A stretch of 6,167 bases of DNA from Promethearchaeota archaeon (GTDB lineage Archaea; Asgardarchaeota; Lokiarchaeia; Sigyniarchaeales; SOKP01), in contig JAUWHC010000179.1 of assembly GCA_030606095.1 (NCBI GenBank), positions 1-6,167 of the forward strand, given 5' to 3'. The notes below the pieces were generated by a model. The model ran no database searches. It had not been told where the DNA came from and worked only from the letters and a program-made list of their open reading frames with translations. A program made the translations under genes and the position numbers. How positions within the stretch are numbered: the first letter of the stretch is position 1; each line of letters starts with the position of its first letter. Positions 5,071 through 6,167 of this stretch are shown here, one piece after another.

Positions 5071-6167
5071 AGAAATATAAAGCGGATGTTGTAGTTATAG
5101 GCGCTGGAGCAGCGGGTTTAGCAGCAGCTATAGAAGTAAAAGAAGCGAAACTAAGCGCTTTAATTATCGAGAGAGACACAGAATTAGGAGGGATAACCTT
5201 GCAATGCATCCATAATGGTTTTGGTCTTAAGGAATTCGAGGAAGAATTAACTGGACCTGAGTACTCTCAAAGATTCATTAACCAAGTTAAAGATTTGAAG
5301 ATTCCATTTCTACTCGATACAATGGTAATTGAAATTACTAAAGATAAAAAGTTATATGCAGTGAACAAAAAGGAAGGGTTAATTGAAGTTGAAGGAAAAG
5401 CAATTATCTTAGCGATGGGTTGTAGGGAAAAGACGAGAGGAGCGATTAATATTCCAGGGTTTCGACCTGCTGGCGTTTATACCGCTGGGCAAGCTCAAAG
5501 GTTTGTTAATATCGAAGGGTATCTACCTGGAAATACTTACGTAATTTTGGGAAGTGGAGATATTGGAATGATAATGGCTCGAAGATTGACCTGGGAAGGT
5601 TGTACAGTTAAGGCCGTGGTGGAGATTCAGCCTTATGTAAGTGGATTGCTTCGAAACCAAGTTCAGTGCTTAGAGGATTACGGGATTCCCCTCATAACGA
5701 GCTATACAGTAACCCGAATCCACGGAAGAGATCGATTAAAAGGCGTCAGCATAGCGAAAATGACTAAGGACTATGACCGAATAATAGGATCTGAGAAATT
5801 TATTGAGTGTGATACATTACTATTATCTGTAGGATTAATCCCTGAGAACGAACTAACGCTACAAGCTGGAGCGGAATTATCGCAAAACGGAGGACCTGTA
5901 GTTGACGAAAATTTAGAAACTACCATAGAAGGAATATTTGCTTGTGGAAATGTATTACAAGTTCACGATTTAGTGGATCTGGTAACTGCTGAGGCTAAAC
6001 GAGCTGGAAAAAACGCAATAGAATATATCAAATCAAGGCATGGCAAAGAATTAAAGAGGGAGGAAATAATCAAGTGTATCCCTGGCGAAAATGTAAATTA
6101 TGTTAAACCAGATATTATTAATAAACTAAATTTATCAGAAGAAATAATTTTTACATTCAGAGTTAGA
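5067..6167 (+). CDS. FAD/NAD(P)-dependent pyridine-nucleotide-disulfide-type oxidoreductase, GlpA partner (3' end cut by the window)
   Basis: The frame is open from ATG 5067 to the window end: 367 residues, no stop reached. It carries an FAD dinucleotide motif GAGAAG (12-17) with Glu35, QCIHNGFGL (46-54), AMGCREKTRG (116-125), a second dinucleotide motif GSGDIG (162-167) for NAD(P)H, SVGLIPENEL (254-263), and GIFACGNVLQVHDLVD (289-304), which closes the FAD site. The CxxxxC redox disulfide of classical disulfide reductases is absent; only Cys47 is near. This pattern is that of the second gene in Thermotoga/Clostridia-type glpA operons, where the protein probably moves electrons between the GlpA [2Fe-2S] centre and NAD(P)H. 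Only a few dozen residues should be missing. In those operons a small DUF1667 protein with cysteine pairs comes next. The electron acceptor is inferred, not shown. Confidence 0.82.
   Translation, partial: MKKYKADVVVIGAGAAGLAAAIEVKEAKLSALIIERDTELGGITLQCIHNGFGLKEFEEELTGPEYSQRFINQVKDLKIPFLLDTMVIEITKDKKLYAVNKKEGLIEVEGKAIILAMGCREKTRGAINIPGFRPAGVYTAGQAQRFVNIEGYLPGNTYVILGSGDIGMIMARRLTWEGCTVKAVVEIQPYVSGLLRNQVQCLEDYGIPLITSYTVTRIHGRDRLKGVSIAKMTKDYDRIIGSEKFIECDTLLLSVGLIPENELTLQAGAELSQNGGPVVDENLETTIEGIFACGNVLQVHDLVDLVTAEAKRAGKNAIEYIKSRHGKELKREEIIKCIPGENVNYVKPDIINKLNLSEEIIFTFRVR

Noticed and set aside
5018..5209. 63-codon minus-strand open frame
   Set aside because: It is antisense to the junction of the two oxidoreductase genes, including the second gene's FAD motif.

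Overview
The window looks like an AT-rich archaeal chromosome, most likely an Asgard (Lokiarchaeia-like) archaeon. Three things point there. Several genes have TATATA-type boxes about 28-32 nt upstream of their starts, as in archaeal TBP/TFB promoters. G+C is low, roughly one third by eye. One small protein (2593-3015) has a longin-like layout, a fold expanded in Asgard genomes. This lineage call is inference; no rRNA or marker gene is present.

Left part, minus strand (1-2428). There are three transcription units. The left edge holds the first 26 codons of an unidentified gene. Next is a LarA-family nickel-pincer 2-hydroxyacid racemase/epimerase gene, split into two frames by one base missing from an A-run. 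The two pieces join into a full-length protein of about 426 residues. Third is a nitronate monooxygenase/FabK-like FMN protein that lacks the usual active-site histidine motif. Its start should be moved 14 codons downstream of the longest frame, because a TATA box lies over the longer start.

Middle (2429-3597). After a 164-bp divergent promoter region come two plus-strand genes: a GTG-start longin-like protein of 140 residues, and a 110-residue protein with one hydrophobic segment at its very C-terminus, i.e. a tail-anchored protein. They may act at membranes, perhaps with small GTPases, but neither function is proven. A T9 tract follows the second gene.

Right part (3598-6167, plus strand). 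This is an operon resembling the bacterial/Thermotoga-type anaerobic glycerol-3-phosphate dehydrogenase set. The first gene is a GlpA-like FAD oxidoreductase with a C-terminal BFD-type [2Fe-2S] domain. It overlaps (ATGA) a pyridine-nucleotide-disulfide-type oxidoreductase that runs off the right edge. In related operons the third gene encodes a small DUF1667 protein, which would be expected just outside the window. Together they would oxidise glycerol 3-phosphate (or a related 2-hydroxy compound) and pass electrons to NAD(P) or another carrier. No RNA genes, insertion sequences, CRISPR arrays or integration sites were seen.
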